From: Undibacterium sp. CCC3.4
GTDB lineage: Bacteria > Pseudomonadota > Gammaproteobacteria > Burkholderiales > Burkholderiaceae_D
Assembly: GCF_034347425.1 (NCBI RefSeq)
Contig: NZ_CP133779.1
Span: 4,402,001 to 4,466,000 of the forward strand
DNA: 64,000 nucleotides
Direction of reading: 5' to 3'
Positions within the stretch are counted from its first letter, which is position 1; every line of letters starts with the position of its first letter. The position numbers and the translations under genes were made by a program. Positions 17,870-27,658 of the stretch are shown piece by piece. Below the pieces are notes generated by a model. That model made no database searches. It was not told where the DNA came from and was given only the letters and a program-made list of their open reading frames with translations.

Positions 17870-18726
17870 TTACCCTGCCTCAGACAGAAATGCCGATCAC
17901 GATCGAGTACCTGATCACGCATATCAAAGACTTACCAACGCTGCCGCAAGTAGCGATGGAATTGTTGAGCGACTTGGATAATGAAGATAGCAGCCTCGAT
18001 TTCATCAACGAAAAAATCGCGATGGACCAATCGCTGACGGCGAAAGTGCTGCGGCTGGCAAATTCATCACACTTTGGTGCCAATTCTCGGGTCGTGACGA
18101 TACAGCAAGCGACGACCTTGCTGGGAATTAAGCATATAAAAAATGTGATACGCATGAGCTTGCTCACCAATAGCCTGCCGCCGCCGGAATGCGCGGGCTT
18201 CGACTTTGTTGCGTTCTGGCGACATAGCATCGCCACCGCCACCTGTGCCGAACTGATTTCACGGGCATTGCACATGAAGCATGACTTCGCATTTACTGCC
18301 GGCTTGCTGCACGATATAGGCAGACTGGTGCTGGCGACCTATTGCCCGCTCGATTATGCGCAAACCTTGCTGTACCGCAATGAGCATGATTGCACCCTGC
18401 TGACTGCCGAGCATGCCATCATGCAAACCGATCATGTCGAGATAGGTCTTGCGTTGGCGAAACACTGGAAATTCGCCGAGGCACTGCAGGAAGCGATCAG
18501 CGGCCACCACCGTCCCGATGCCGCGGGCGTTCATTCGCTGGCTGCCATCGTTCATGTTGCCAATGCCATCGTTCATGCGCTGGATCTGGACGAAGAAGAA
18601 AATGAACTTGCCCCCTTGCTGTCTGGCCATGCTTGGGATACGCTGGGTCTGAGTGACACCGATTATCTGCATATTTTTCGTGAAACAGAGATGCGGTTTC
18701 AAGCTTTAAATCAAATTTTCATTTAA
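17866..18726 (+). CDS. HDOD domain signalling protein
   Basis: 286 residues. The HDOD core begins with IKDLPTLPQVAMELLSDL, continues through DQSLTAKVLRLANSSHFG and TIQQATTLLGIKHIKNVI, and includes FAFTAGLLHDIGRLVLA and the EHAIMQTDHVEIGLALAKHW / ISGHHRPDAAG segments. HDOD proteins are non-catalytic relatives of HD-GYP and act in signalling, often with c-di-GMP enzymes. Second gene of a unit with the small 17549 protein upstream and the cNMP-GGDEF gene 15 bp downstream. ATG at 17890 (MPITIEYL) is an alternative start. A close paralogue lies at 43518. Confidence 0.9.
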   Translation: MITLPQTEMPITIEYLITHIKDLPTLPQVAMELLSDLDNEDSSLDFINEKIAMDQSLTAKVLRLANSSHFGANSRVVTIQQATTLLGIKHIKNVIRMSLLTNSLPPPECAGFDFVAFWRHSIATATCAELISRALHMKHDFAFTAGLLHDIGRLVLATYCPLDYAQTLLYRNEHDCTLLTAEHAIMQTDHVEIGLALAKHWKFAEALQEAISGHHRPDAAGVHSLAAIVHVANAIVHALDLDEEENELAPLLSGHAWDTLGLSDTDYLHIFRETEMRFQALNQIFI

Positions 18727-18741
18727 TTACCTTTATTGCAC

Positions 18742-19746
18742 ATGTATTTGGACAAAACAATTTTGGAACAACTGATGGTTTTTAGCACTGCCACATATCG
18801 ACTCGAAGACATTCATTTGTTTCGCGATATCACGGTAGAAAATTTGCGCTCCATCCGTGCGACCATCGCCCACTGCCCTATTGTCAAGGCCAGAAATGGA
18901 CAAGTCGTTCTCGATGCCAACAGTTCCGGTTCGCGTCTGTACATCGTGCTCAGCGGTGCACTGGGCATTACCCGCCTCAATGAAGATAATAATCACATTG
19001 AAAATTCGATCACGCAATATTTGCCCGGCGAGTGCGTTGGCGAAATTTCGGTACTCGATGAAGAAATCCATTCCGCCACGATTTCTGCCTTGGTCGACAG
19101 CGATTTGCTGGTGCTCGAGGCAGAAATTTTGTGGCGGCTAATCGATGAATCGAATGGTGTGGCGCGCAATTTATTGCAATTACTTTCCTTTCGTATTCGC
19201 GCCGCCAATGCGCAAATCCGCAGCCGCCAAAAAGTCGGTGAATTTTATCGCCAATTATCTATGGTCGATGGCCTCACCGGCTTACATAACCGCGCCTGGC
19301 TCAATAGTCAATTACCGACCCTGGTCGAGCAATCGCAATCGAGTAAACACCCTTTGAGCATCATCTTGGTCGATCTTGATCACTTTAAGAAATTCAATGA
19401 TGAATTCGGCCATTTGCTCGGTGATGATGCACTGCAAACTGCTGCCAAAGTGTTGAATGCCGGTTTACGACCTACTGATTTTGCCGCGCGTTACGGTGGC
19501 GAAGAAATGATGGTGATTCTGCCGTCCACCAGCGCCAAAGCTGCGCTCGGTGTGGCGCAGCGTTTATGCACACGCTTAGCCAAAACCAAGGTGTTTGCCG
19601 ACAATAGAAAAGCCTTGCCGCACATCACAGGTTCCTTCGGTGTCGCCACCCTGCTTGATGAGCAAAGCACCAGCGATTTCATCAATGCGGCTGATCAGGC
19701 GCTGTACCGTGCGAAAGAACAGGGCCGTAACCGCGTCGCGGTGTAG
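18742..19746 (+). CDS. Cyclic-nucleotide-binding domain plus GGDEF diguanylate cyclase
   Basis: 334 residues. Residues about 20-150 form a cNMP/CRP-like beta-barrel (GSRLYIVLSGALGITRL, LPGECVGEISVLDEE, SATISALVDSDLLVLE). A linker helix leads to a GGDEF domain (DGLTGLHNRAWL, LVDLDHFKKFNDEFGHLLGDDAL). The active loop reads RYGGEEM, with Met in place of the usual final Phe; the catalytic GGEE is kept. An RPTD sequence five residues before the loop fits the RxxD product-inhibition site. It should make c-di-GMP under control of a nucleotide or other ligand. Last gene of the HDOD unit, with a terminator just behind. Confidence 0.9.
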   Translation: MYLDKTILEQLMVFSTATYRLEDIHLFRDITVENLRSIRATIAHCPIVKARNGQVVLDANSSGSRLYIVLSGALGITRLNEDNNHIENSITQYLPGECVGEISVLDEEIHSATISALVDSDLLVLEAEILWRLIDESNGVARNLLQLLSFRIRAANAQIRSRQKVGEFYRQLSMVDGLTGLHNRAWLNSQLPTLVEQSQSSKHPLSIILVDLDHFKKFNDEFGHLLGDDALQTAAKVLNAGLRPTDFAARYGGEEMMVILPSTSAKAALGVAQRLCTRLAKTKVFADNRKALPHITGSFGVATLLDEQSTSDFINAADQALYRAKEQGRNRVAV

Positions 19747-19770
19747 TGAGGCGTTACGCAAGCACAGACA

Positions 19771-19801
19771 AAAAAAAAGGGTTCTCGCGAACCCTTTTTT
19801 T
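19771..19801. terminator. Bidirectional rho-independent terminator
   Basis: GGGTTC / GAACCC stem (19779-19784, 19789-19794) with TCGC loop, flanked by eight A on the left and at least seven T on the right. It sits between the convergent GGDEF and ompW genes and can serve both. Confidence 0.93.
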
Positions 19802-19818
19802 ATTTCACTTCAGAAAAA

Positions 19819-20490
19819 TCAGAAGCTATAACCTACACCAGCTGTCAACACGACAGGACGGAAATCAATCGTGGTTTTGCGAGCAATGCTACCGGTGGTG
19901 GCCGTCATATCGCTTTTGACCTGCGCTGTTGCCAGCGAAGCAACGAACGACCAACGGTCAGCAAACTTGTAGCTGAAGCCAACTTGCGCTGCAGCACCCC
20001 AAGAACTGGTCAGATCGATTTTAGTCGGGCCACCTGTTGCCAAATTGCCACTAGTAGTTGAGTTGGCATCAAAAAACTGTGTGTAATTCAAGCCGAGACC
20101 GACGAAAGGACGAAACTTGCTGGTCGGATCAAAGAAGTTATAGTTGATGAAAGCGGTCGGTGCACGTTGCTTCACCTGCGCCGTCACACCATACACTTCC
20201 AGGTTACCGCGGCCATAAACATTATGCTTAGGTGGCAAACCCATGACGATATCGAGATCGAAATGATCATTTAATTTGCGGGTATAAGCCAACAATAAAG
20301 TAGTCGCATTGCCGACATTGAGACCGGCCGGTTGTGGCGTCAAAAAAGCCGGGCCATTGCTGCTCAGATCAGCCGACTTCGAATGGATGTCGAGATTGAT
20401 CAGACCAACACGCAAAGTGTTTTCTTGTGCCGCTACCGAAGCGCAGGCCAGTACCAGCATGGCACCGGCAACAGATTGGAATTTATTCAT
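19819..20490 (-). CDS. ompW: OmpW family outer-membrane protein
   Basis: 223 residues with a signal peptide (MNKFQSVAGAMLVLACASVAAQ) and an eight-stranded small barrel pattern: RVGLINLDIHSKS near the N-terminus, LLLAYTRKLNDHFDLDIVMGLPPKH, PTAFINYNFFD, FRPFVGLGLNYTQFFD and a C-terminal strand ending GVGYSF with the terminal Phe needed for BAM recognition. OmpW barrels pass small hydrophobic compounds across the outer membrane. It follows the lipase-like gene by 12 bases in the same direction and has AAGGA upstream of the start, so the pair is probably co-transcribed. Confidence 0.92.
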   Translation of the reverse strand: MNKFQSVAGAMLVLACASVAAQENTLRVGLINLDIHSKSADLSSNGPAFLTPQPAGLNVGNATTLLLAYTRKLNDHFDLDIVMGLPPKHNVYGRGNLEVYGVTAQVKQRAPTAFINYNFFDPTSKFRPFVGLGLNYTQFFDANSTTSGNLATGGPTKIDLTSSWGAAAQVGFSYKFADRWSFVASLATAQVKSDMTATTGSIARKTTIDFRPVVLTAGVGYSF

Positions 20491-20502
20491 GTTAACGATT
20501 CC

Positions 20503-22059
20503 TTAGTGTGAGCTTGCCAGAACTTGCAGGAAGAAGCCACGTGCGGCCGCATTGCAGAACGGTGCAACCAAGCTGCCATGATAGACGCCGGCAACTGCTG
20601 CGACCGGATCTTGATTCGCTGTGACAGCCGCGCTGATCACGGCATTTTTTGCCGTCTTAAAACCAACTTTTGCCGCAGCATAAGGATCGGATACGCCGAG
20701 GATGGCGGAATCCACGTCGAGTACTTGCAGACCAGCCGTTGCGGCAACTGGGTAACCCATAGGGTAGCCGTGGTTGACGAAGAAGGCAGCGGTGGCAGTG
20801 GTGCTTTTGAAAAACACGGTAGGATCGCTGGAACCGCCACACATCATGACCGGTACGGTTGGCACATAGGTACGCAAGTCATTTTGCAAGGCACGAGCAC
20901 GGACTTGGGTAGCTGGAGTACAAGCAACTTGCAACGATGGTTCAGCGCTGCTATTACACGGATTTTGTACCGCATCGCCAAGGAAGGCCGCGCGATAGCT
21001 CGATTTAATCAAATTGCCTGTGCCAAAGAAGCTAGCAAAGCCCGGGGTAACTGGTCCGGAATTCGCGGCAAACATATGCGTAGCAGGCAAGACACCGGCC
21101 GTAAACACATCAGTAATCGATGGGTAATTGCCAGGCAAAACAGTTTCTATCGTTGCGGCATACGGATCTTCGTAAATTTCACTGGCGCTGCCATACAGGT
21201 TGGCATACGACTTCTGCCAGCTGGTGGTAATCAATGGCAAGAAAACCGTGCCACCGGCATTCGGCGCACCGGCAAAAATTGCGTCGGCTAACAAAGACAT
21301 CGCATACGGACCAGATTGACCCGCCATGGCAGTGACGGTAAATTCGGAGGCGTAATTTTTTTGCATCTCGCGCTGTGTCGCCATGGCGACGAAACCACCT
21401 TGCGAATAACCGGTAATGAATAATTTACCGGAATCTTGCACGCTGATATTCGGAAAGGCTTGACGCGCTGCACGCAAGGAATCGATGACATCGTTCGCTT
21501 GCTGAGTAGCATTCAGGAATGGGTGGTAAGGCAAAGGCGAGACATCGTAACCGGCATAGTTCGATGCGACAACGATGAAGCCTTGCGCTGCATACATAGC
21601 GGCAACCAGACTGGCTTCGGAATTATCGCGCAGATTAGCCATGTTGAATGCTTTGTTTGCGGTCGTACCATGGGCGTAGATCAGTACCGGGCGCGGGCCG
21701 CTGCAAGCAGCATCGGTACCAGACGGTACCATGATCGCGCCAGTCGAACTGGTGGTTTCACCGGCACCGCCGACGGTGGCATATTTCATGTAGTAAGTCG
21801 AGATCGCGCACTTCGGCACGCCCGTTACTTGTGTAATACCCGGCTGACCAGCTTCAAGCATGGCGGCAAACGCAGTCGGTGACAATTGTGGAACTGCCGG
21901 ACCGCTGGCTTGCGGAATCGGAACCAGATTCGGTGGATTCGCCGCCAGAGTGCCGCGCGCAGTGGAAACGCTGACCACTGGACCCGGGGTACCGCTGCCG
22001 CCGCAAGCCGTTAAAGCGGCACTTGCGAGCAAACCCAGCGTGAGATGATATTGACGCAT
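20503..22059 (-). CDS. Secreted lipase-like alpha/beta hydrolase lipoprotein
   Basis: 518 residues. The signal MRQYHLTLGLLASAALTAC|GGSG has a lipobox (LTAC), so the product is likely a lipoprotein. The fold is alpha/beta hydrolase of the secretory-lipase type: PVLIYAHGTTANKA (oxyanion region), VASNYAGYD, nucleophile elbow GYSQGG near residue 216, CGGSSDPTVFF supplying the acid, and YHGSLVAPFC with the catalytic His. Substrate unknown; lipids or esters are expected. The ATG has AGGAG five bases upstream. It is followed by ompW, which suggests handling of hydrophobic substrates or products. Confidence 0.85.
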   Translation of the reverse strand: MRQYHLTLGLLASAALTACGGSGTPGPVVSVSTARGTLAANPPNLVPIPQASGPAVPQLSPTAFAAMLEAGQPGITQVTGVPKCAISTYYMKYATVGGAGETTSSTGAIMVPSGTDAACSGPRPVLIYAHGTTANKAFNMANLRDNSEASLVAAMYAAQGFIVVASNYAGYDVSPLPYHPFLNATQQANDVIDSLRAARQAFPNISVQDSGKLFITGYSQGGFVAMATQREMQKNYASEFTVTAMAGQSGPYAMSLLADAIFAGAPNAGGTVFLPLITTSWQKSYANLYGSASEIYEDPYAATIETVLPGNYPSITDVFTAGVLPATHMFAANSGPVTPGFASFFGTGNLIKSSYRAAFLGDAVQNPCNSSAEPSLQVACTPATQVRARALQNDLRTYVPTVPVMMCGGSSDPTVFFKSTTATAAFFVNHGYPMGYPVAATAGLQVLDVDSAILGVSDPYAAAKVGFKTAKNAVISAAVTANQDPVAAVAGVYHGSLVAPFCNAAARGFFLQVLASSH

Positions 22060-22460
22060 GTTGTCTCCTGTATTAAGAATATTTTTGTCAAGTTGCAGAA
22101 CTGTGGGTACCCAAAAAAAAGAAAGGCACGAGCGTTCTAAAAACTTACAAGTAGTATCGCACCCACAAACATTGCTGAATAGTTATATATACAATTCTAG
22201 AGTAAACCTTCTTAAAAAAACTTTCACTAAGTGAACCTGAGACAGGCGCGGGACGGCCGAAGCTGCCAAACCAAGAAATTGTAGTGAAAAATTAAATAAC
22301 CGCCGATTTAACGAAATTTTAATTGCGTATAAATATATATTCTGGCCACACTGCAGGTATGAAGATATTGCTTTTAAGAAATTCATTGAATCATAGCATC
22401 CGCCAGAGCTATCGAACTGCGCTGCTCCCTTTTTTTCGACGTTGTTTTCTGAGGTAAGGT
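22060..22460. other. Divergent AT-rich intergenic region
   Basis: 401 bases between the lipase gene (leftward) and the solute-binding gene (rightward). It is AT-rich and must contain both promoters. A palindrome TTCACTAAGTGAA lies at 22223-22235 and could be an operator. No convincing gene or RNA was seen. Confidence 0.5.
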
Positions 22461-23264
22461 ATGAAACCGTATTTATCTGGCTGCTTGCTGTTACTGAGTC
22501 TGGGGCTCAGCGTTGGCAATCTGCACGCGCAAACCAATGGCGCTAAGTTGGCAAAAATCTTACACAGCAAAGAATTGCGCGTCTGTATATGGCCTGATTA
22601 CTACGGCATTAGCTTTCGCAATCCCAAGAGCAAGAGTTTATCGGGCTTGGACATCGACATCTCGGCCGCGCTCGCACAAGAGCTCGGCGTCACACTGCGC
22701 TATGTCGATAGTTCATTCCCGCAACTGATCGACAAACTGCTCAATGACGAGTGCGACATCGCCATGCATGCCGTCGGCGTGACGCCGGCGCGGGCGGCCA
22801 AACTGCAGTTCACGCAAGCCTACTTGCGCAGCGATATGTATGCAGTTATCTCAAAAAACAGCAATGCGGTACAAAACTGGGATGATCTCGACAAACCGGG
22901 CCGGATTATTGCCGTGCAAAACGGCACGGTGATGGTCGCGGTGATGCAAGCAAAAATCAAACAAGCAAAATTACTGCTGGTCAGTGCCCCCATGACGCGT
23001 GAGCAGGAAGTCGAATCGGGTCGTGCCGACGCCTTCATGACCGACTACCCCTACAGCCGACGCGTGCTGGCAAGCACCGACTGGGCGCGCATCATCGCCC
23101 CACCCCGCCCCTACAATTTGACGGATTATGCGTATGCGATCGCTCCGGGCGATCCAATTTTCCTGGCGCGGCTAAACCGTTTCGTCGCCGAGATCAAGAA
23201 AAATGGCCGACTGGCGGCCTTCGCCAGCAAGCACCAACTCGATGCCATCGCCCTTTCACAATAA
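22461..23264 (+). CDS. Periplasmic solute-binding protein, family 3 (amino-acid type)
   Basis: 267 residues with a signal peptide ([24 protein letters not shown]). Family 3 features: [76 protein letters not shown], and [17 protein letters not shown]. Such proteins bind amino acids or small organic acids. No ABC permease or ATPase is adjacent; instead the next gene, ten bases on, is a membrane hybrid histidine kinase. A sensory role, delivering ligand state to the kinase, is therefore a reasonable inference. The start follows a strong GAGGTAAGG ribosome site. Confidence 0.88.
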   Translation: MKPYLSGCLLLLSLGLSVGNLHAQTNGAKLAKILHSKELRVCIWPDYYGISFRNPKSKSLSGLDIDISAALAQELGVTLRYVDSSFPQLIDKLLNDECDIAMHAVGVTPARAAKLQFTQAYLRSDMYAVISKNSNAVQNWDDLDKPGRIIAVQNGTVMVAVMQAKIKQAKLLLVSAPMTREQEVESGRADAFMTDYPYSRRVLASTDWARIIAPPRPYNLTDYAYAIAPGDPIFLARLNRFVAEIKKNGRLAAFASKHQLDAIALSQ

Positions 23265-23274
23265 ACAGCACAAT

Positions 23275-26253
23275 ATGGCACCGACCCGGCATTTCATGCT
23301 CCGCTTGAAAAAATTCCCCATCTGGATCGCTCTCGGGCTCTTGTTTTGCGCCTTCATTTTGCTGGTCACTCAATTGTTGCTCAAGCGTGATCAGGCACTG
23401 ACTTTACAAGCGAATAATACACAAGGCGAATTACTGGCAAAAATGCTGGAAAGCCACCTCACCCGCACCCTGTCTTCGATTGATAATTCGCTCAATGTGA
23501 TCGCTGGCCTGCTCAATAACCAAGCTGGCGAGCAATCACTGGAAGATATTCAGATTCGCCAGATTCTCGAAGCCACGGCCAGCAATTCGACCTATTTACG
23601 GTCAATTTCTCTACTCGACCAAAATGGTCGCGTGCTGGCCAGCTCGATTCCCGGCGAAACCGGCCGCCATATCGAACTGGCCGAACTCGGCTTGGGCAGC
23701 GTGTTGAGCACGACCTTGGAGGCGGGACAGCCGGTCTTCCTGCGCGACATCAATGAGCTCGATCGGGCCGGCAAGATCGTCGCGCAGACCGGCAGCGCTA
23801 GCCATTGCCTGCCGTTTGCCAAGCAAGTCCGTATCCGTCAACGCGAATTCGTCATGCTCGCAATCGTCAACCCTCAGTATCTACTCAATGATTTCAGCGG
23901 CATGTTGGGCCCGGGCGTGAATTTCGCCACGATATTCGATTACAAAGGCAAAGTCTTGAGCACGACGCTGAATGAACAATTCGAACTCGGCAAGAGCTAT
24001 CCCTCAATGGAAGTGTTTACCGCACTGCGCAATGAGCAAGAGTTTGGAACGCTGCACCTGAGTCAGGCCGACAGCTACTTTAACAGCAACACCTATGTGA
24101 TCAATTTCCGCACACCGCGGCGCTACCCAGTAGTTGCTATCACAGCCATGTCGGAAAGCTACGCGCTCGCGCTGTGGGCAGACCAATCGCGCAAGCTGAA
24201 ATGGACCGGCATCGCACTGGCCTTGTTTGTGTTGCTGTGCTCGCTGTTACTGCATTGGTTAATGCGTACGCGTGATCAATTTGAAGCGGCACTGGAGCGC
24301 GCCAAAATCAACGCGGAACAAGCGAATCAAGCCAAGAGTGTCTTTATCTCTACGATGAGCCATGAAATTCGCACGCCGATGAATGGCGTCATTGGTATGA
24401 CCACGCTACTGATGGATACGGCACTCGATGAGCAGCAAAGGGAATTTATCAAAATCATCGATGAATCGACCCAAGCCCTGATGGCCATCATCAACGACAT
24501 TCTCGATTTCTCCAAAATTGAAGCCGGCAAGATGCACATCGACATCAGCGACTGCCATTTACTGAGCGTGGTTGAAGCGAGCGTGGAAATTTTGGCCGAC
24601 CGCGCGCGGCGTAAGCAATTGCGTGTGATCAGTCTGATCGACCCGAATTTGCCGGCGCTGATTTGCACCGATGGCGGGCGCTTGCGCCAAATCTTACTCA
24701 ATTTAATAGGTAACGCGATCAAATTCACCCAAGCGGGAGAAGTGCTGATCGAAGTCTGCGCCACAGACCGCCCCGGTAAGCCCGCCATGTTACGCTTCGA
24801 CATCCACGACACCGGCATCGGCATCGCGGCCGAGGTGTTGCCATCTTTATTCTCGCCGTTCATGCAAGCCGACAGTTCGATCACACGTCGCTTCGGCGGT
24901 ACCGGTCTGGGTTTATCGATTTGTAAACGGTTGGTCGAATTGATGCAGGGTGAAATCGGGGTGAGCAGCAACAACAGCGGCTCGCACTTTTGGTTTGAAC
25001 TGCCATTGCTGGTGAGCCAACGTTCGGCGCAGTCAGAAACACGCCGCTTGGCACAGCCCTACCCCGTCTTCGTCTTGACTGGCAGCGTGAATTTATCGCG
25101 CATGCTGGTCAGCTACCTACGCTCCTTTGGTGCCGTCCCTGTGCTGCTCAACAGTGCGAACGATCTCATCAGCGCACTGGCAGCCCATCCGGAAATTCGG
25201 ATGGGCATCATTGAAGATCAAGCGCTGCATGGTGCCGGTGCCCGCATCAGCAGCTATTTACGCACGCACCAGCCGGCTTTCGCTTGCGTATTGCTATCCG
25301 ATGCCAATGAAAGCAATCACGATCAGCTCGTCTTCGCGGCGCAATTGCGCACCCCGCTGCGGCACGGCAGCTTATTCGATGCCTGTGCATTACTTGGCCA
25401 CAGCCTGGACCGCGTCACGCCCGCGCTGCCGCACAGCAACTTCGCAGAGCAAAGCGATCTGCCTGAGCCAGCACTGGCGCTCAGCGTGGCAGTACTGCCG
25501 CAGACAAAAATCTTAATCGTGGAAGACAATTTGATCAACCAGAAAGTCGCCGTCAACATCGTGGAAAAACTTGGCTACGCGACCGGGCTGGCCAATAACG
25601 GCCGCCAAGGCCTTACCATGTTTGCAACAGGAGACTATGCGCTGATACTGATGGATTGCCATATGCCGGAAATGGATGGCTTCGAAGCGACGCGCCAGAT
25701 TCGCGCGGCCGAACGCGCGCGCGGCGGCCATATTCCTATCATCGCCCTGACCGCCAATGCCATGGCAGAAGAAAAACCGACTTGTCTGGCCGCCGGCATG
25801 GATGATTATTTGTCCAAGCCTATCAACCGCGCTGATTTAGCGGCCATGTTGACGCTGTATCTGTCGACTGGCAGCCATGCCGCAACGCTTGCCATTCAGC
25901 AATCATCACAATGGACTTCCATACAACGCCGTTTGCATGATATGTTCGGGGCCGACCAAACCGCGCAAAGCGAAATTCTGGCGCTGTTTATGAGCACCAT
26001 GCAGCCAATTTTGCCGGCACTTGCCAGCGCCATTGAGGCGCGCGATTATCGTGGCATCACGGCGCTCGCGCATCAAATTCATGGCATGAGCGCCAATCTT
26101 GGCATCGACGCGCTGAGCCAGCTCAGTATCGATTTGGAACAAGCCGGTATGCGCCGTGATGTGCCGCTGTTAAACGCTTTACATCCACGCTTAGGTATCG
26201 CCCTCATTGATTTCGAGGCGGCACTTCAAGCCTTTGTACCGGCAACAAATTGA
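23275..26253 (+). CDS. Hybrid sensor histidine kinase with receiver and Hpt domains
   Basis: 992 residues from the ATG at 23275, ten bases after the solute-binding gene (ATG at 23296 is an alternative). First membrane helix about 13-36, periplasmic Cache-like sensor about 40-305, second helix about 310-332. HisKA with phosphoacceptor His near 363 ([18 protein letters not shown]), HATPase ([32 protein letters not shown]). Residues about 596-715 look like a degenerate receiver lacking the acid pocket. A canonical receiver follows ([22 protein letters not shown] with Asp near 794, LSKPI), then a C-terminal Hpt domain with His near 933 ([12 protein letters not shown]). This is a complete phosphorelay up to the final regulator, which is not nearby. 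Confidence 0.93.
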   Translation: MAPTRHFMLRLKKFPIWIALGLLFCAFILLVTQLLLKRDQALTLQANNTQGELLAKMLESHLTRTLSSIDNSLNVIAGLLNNQAGEQSLEDIQIRQILEATASNSTYLRSISLLDQNGRVLASSIPGETGRHIELAELGLGSVLSTTLEAGQPVFLRDINELDRAGKIVAQTGSASHCLPFAKQVRIRQREFVMLAIVNPQYLLNDFSGMLGPGVNFATIFDYKGKVLSTTLNEQFELGKSYPSMEVFTALRNEQEFGTLHLSQADSYFNSNTYVINFRTPRRYPVVAITAMSESYALALWADQSRKLKWTGIALALFVLLCSLLLHWLMRTRDQFEAALERAKINAEQANQAKSVFISTMSHEIRTPMNGVIGMTTLLMDTALDEQQREFIKIIDESTQALMAIINDILDFSKIEAGKMHIDISDCHLLSVVEASVEILADRARRKQLRVISLIDPNLPALICTDGGRLRQILLNLIGNAIKFTQAGEVLIEVCATDRPGKPAMLRFDIHDTGIGIAAEVLPSLFSPFMQADSSITRRFGGTGLGLSICKRLVELMQGEIGVSSNNSGSHFWFELPLLVSQRSAQSETRRLAQPYPVFVLTGSVNLSRMLVSYLRSFGAVPVLLNSANDLISALAAHPEIRMGIIEDQALHGAGARISSYLRTHQPAFACVLLSDANESNHDQLVFAAQLRTPLRHGSLFDACALLGHSLDRVTPALPHSNFAEQSDLPEPALALSVAVLPQTKILIVEDNLINQKVAVNIVEKLGYATGLANNGRQGLTMFATGDYALILMDCHMPEMDGFEATRQIRAAERARGGHIPIIALTANAMAEEKPTCLAAGMDDYLSKPINRADLAAMLTLYLSTGSHAATLAIQQSSQWTSIQRRLHDMFGADQTAQSEILALFMSTMQPILPALASAIEARDYRGITALAHQIHGMSANLGIDALSQLSIDLEQAGMRRDVPLLNALHPRLGIALIDFEAALQAFVPATN

Positions 26254-26288
26254 AGCAAGCGCGGATTGAAATCGGCACGAGCCGCCGC

Positions 26289-26747
26289 TCAGCGCGGGCG
26301 GCTCAGTCGCGCATCAAGACTGAAACGCCCGGGGCCGGACAAGACTAAAACGAGCAGACACAGACCCCAGTAAAAATGGTCATTGATCGCTGCCGGACAT
26401 TCAAACATCCACAATTGCGGATAAGAAATAACCGCCATGGCATTGACCATGAACAAGCCCAACGCAGCCGGACGTGAAAACAAGCCGACTGCCAACAGCA
26501 GCGGGAAAAATAATTCTCCGCCAGCGCCCATGAGCGCAGCCAATTCCGGCGGCAAAACCGGCACTACGTATTCTTCGCGGAACAAGGACAAGGTAGACTG
26601 CCAATCGGCAATTTTAATCAATCCGGCCTTAAAAAATTGCCAAGCGATATAAAGCCGCAAAAACAGGCTCAACAGACTCATCCCCCAGTTTTGCAGCAAT
26701 TGATCGCAGCGTAAAGACTGGGCATGCAGGCGGAAAAAATAGTTCAT
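26289..26747 (-). CDS. bufD: DoxX family membrane protein (BufD-like)
   Basis: 152 residues with four hydrophobic segments of DoxX type: LRLYIAWQFFKAGLIKIADW, PELAALMGAGGELFFPLLLAVGLFSRPAALGLF and the C-terminal HFYWGLCLLVLVLSGPG. DoxX proteins are often the fourth member of bufferin loci, after the DUF2282 precursor, the DUF692 maturase and the DUF2063 partner, all present just upstream in the same direction. A gap of about 140 bases separates it from the DUF2063 gene, so it may have its own promoter or depend on readthrough. Its exact role in copper handling is not known to me. The symbol is by position and family. Confidence 0.8.
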   Translation of the reverse strand: MNYFFRLHAQSLRCDQLLQNWGMSLLSLFLRLYIAWQFFKAGLIKIADWQSTLSLFREEYVVPVLPPELAALMGAGGELFFPLLLAVGLFSRPAALGLFMVNAMAVISYPQLWMFECPAAINDHFYWGLCLLVLVLSGPGRFSLDARLSRPR

Positions 26748-26887
26748 AGGTACTTTCAGAAAATTAATCTCGCAGAGCGGACAGCGTCGCTATGAGAACA
26801 TGAGCATCGAAGTACATCAGTCGAAACGAAAAAGCTTAACTTACAGGCAAAGGAAAACTATTTGATTCGACTCAAGCGACTTGCATC

Positions 26888-27658
26888 TCAGTCTGTGAAC
26901 CGCACACTGGTAAATGCCGCGCTATCAAACCACTGACGCACGGCCGCGCCGACATCGGCTGCCGCTTCGTGCTCCAGCAACACTTCCAAGGCTGCCGCGA
27001 CGCTGTGACCGGCAAACAAGGCTTGGAGCGCCCGGTAGTGCGCCAAATCCAGCGCGATCACGCCGGCGCGCCAGTCGGTCCTGGTTACCAAGCCATAACA
27101 AGCTTGCATCAGCGTGCCGGCCTCGAGCGTGCGCGTGCCGGCTCCTTGATGCGCCTGCCACACCGAGATGGCAGCGCTGGCACTGTGGTGTAAGCTGGCG
27201 GCCGGATGCGGCAGCAAGCGCGCGCTATCCAAAGCGCTGCCGGCTACAACTGCTTGGGCAAGGCAGTCTGTCAGACTCAGAGTGGGGCTGTTTTCGGCAT
27301 AGTAAGCGCACTGCAGTTGCCACTCAAGCGTGGCAACATCGGCAAAATAAGGATAATCGCTGGCATGCGCACGCAAAAACTGCGGCAGAGCAAGACCAAA
27401 TTCATGCAAGTCACCCGATTGTGAAGGAAAACTGTGGGCATACGCGCGCGCCATGCCGGAAAAAAATTCTGCGCCGCCAAGTTGCTCCACGACCGGGTAG
27501 GCATGGCGCAAAGCCGCGAGCTGTACGGCATGTTGATTGCCGCGATAGAAAGCAAAGCGTTCATCCAGCATAGGCGTAGCGAGCAAGGAATCAGGCCAGC
27601 CCTTCGGTGCCGCCAAGGCGGCGGCAAATTGACTCTGCAAGCTGGCCAAAGAGTTCAT
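26888..27658 (-). CDS. bufC: DUF2063 bufferin maturation partner (BufC-like)
   Basis: 256 residues from the ATG at 27658, which forms an ATGA overlap with the stop of the maturase gene. N-terminal DUF2063 domain: [71 protein letters not shown], and the Asp/aromatic-rich [13 protein letters not shown]. Proteins of this family work with the DUF692 enzyme, bringing the precursor peptide to it. The C-terminal part (about 150-256) is less conserved. The tight coupling to the DUF692 gene supports a complex. An upstream in-frame start at 27688 lies inside the maturase gene and was not chosen. Confidence 0.88.
   Translation of the reverse strand: MNSLASLQSQFAAALAAPKGWPDSLLATPMLDERFAFYRGNQHAVQLAALRHAYPVVEQLGGAEFFSGMARAYAHSFPSQSGDLHEFGLALPQFLRAHASDYPYFADVATLEWQLQCAYYAENSPTLSLTDCLAQAVVAGSALDSARLLPHPAASLHHSASAAISVWQAHQGAGTRTLEAGTLMQACYGLVTRTDWRAGVIALDLAHYRALQALFAGHSVAAALEVLLEHEAAADVGAAVRQWFDSAAFTSVRFTD

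Noticed and set aside
20524..21291. Open frame of 255 codons on the plus strand
   Set aside because: Antisense to the lipase-like gene, which has a signal peptide and catalytic triad.
26279..26304. GAGCCGCC / GGCGGCTC hairpin between the hybrid kinase and the DoxX gene
   Set aside because: The stem is real but overlaps the end of the DoxX gene and has no T-tract, so it was not called as a terminator.
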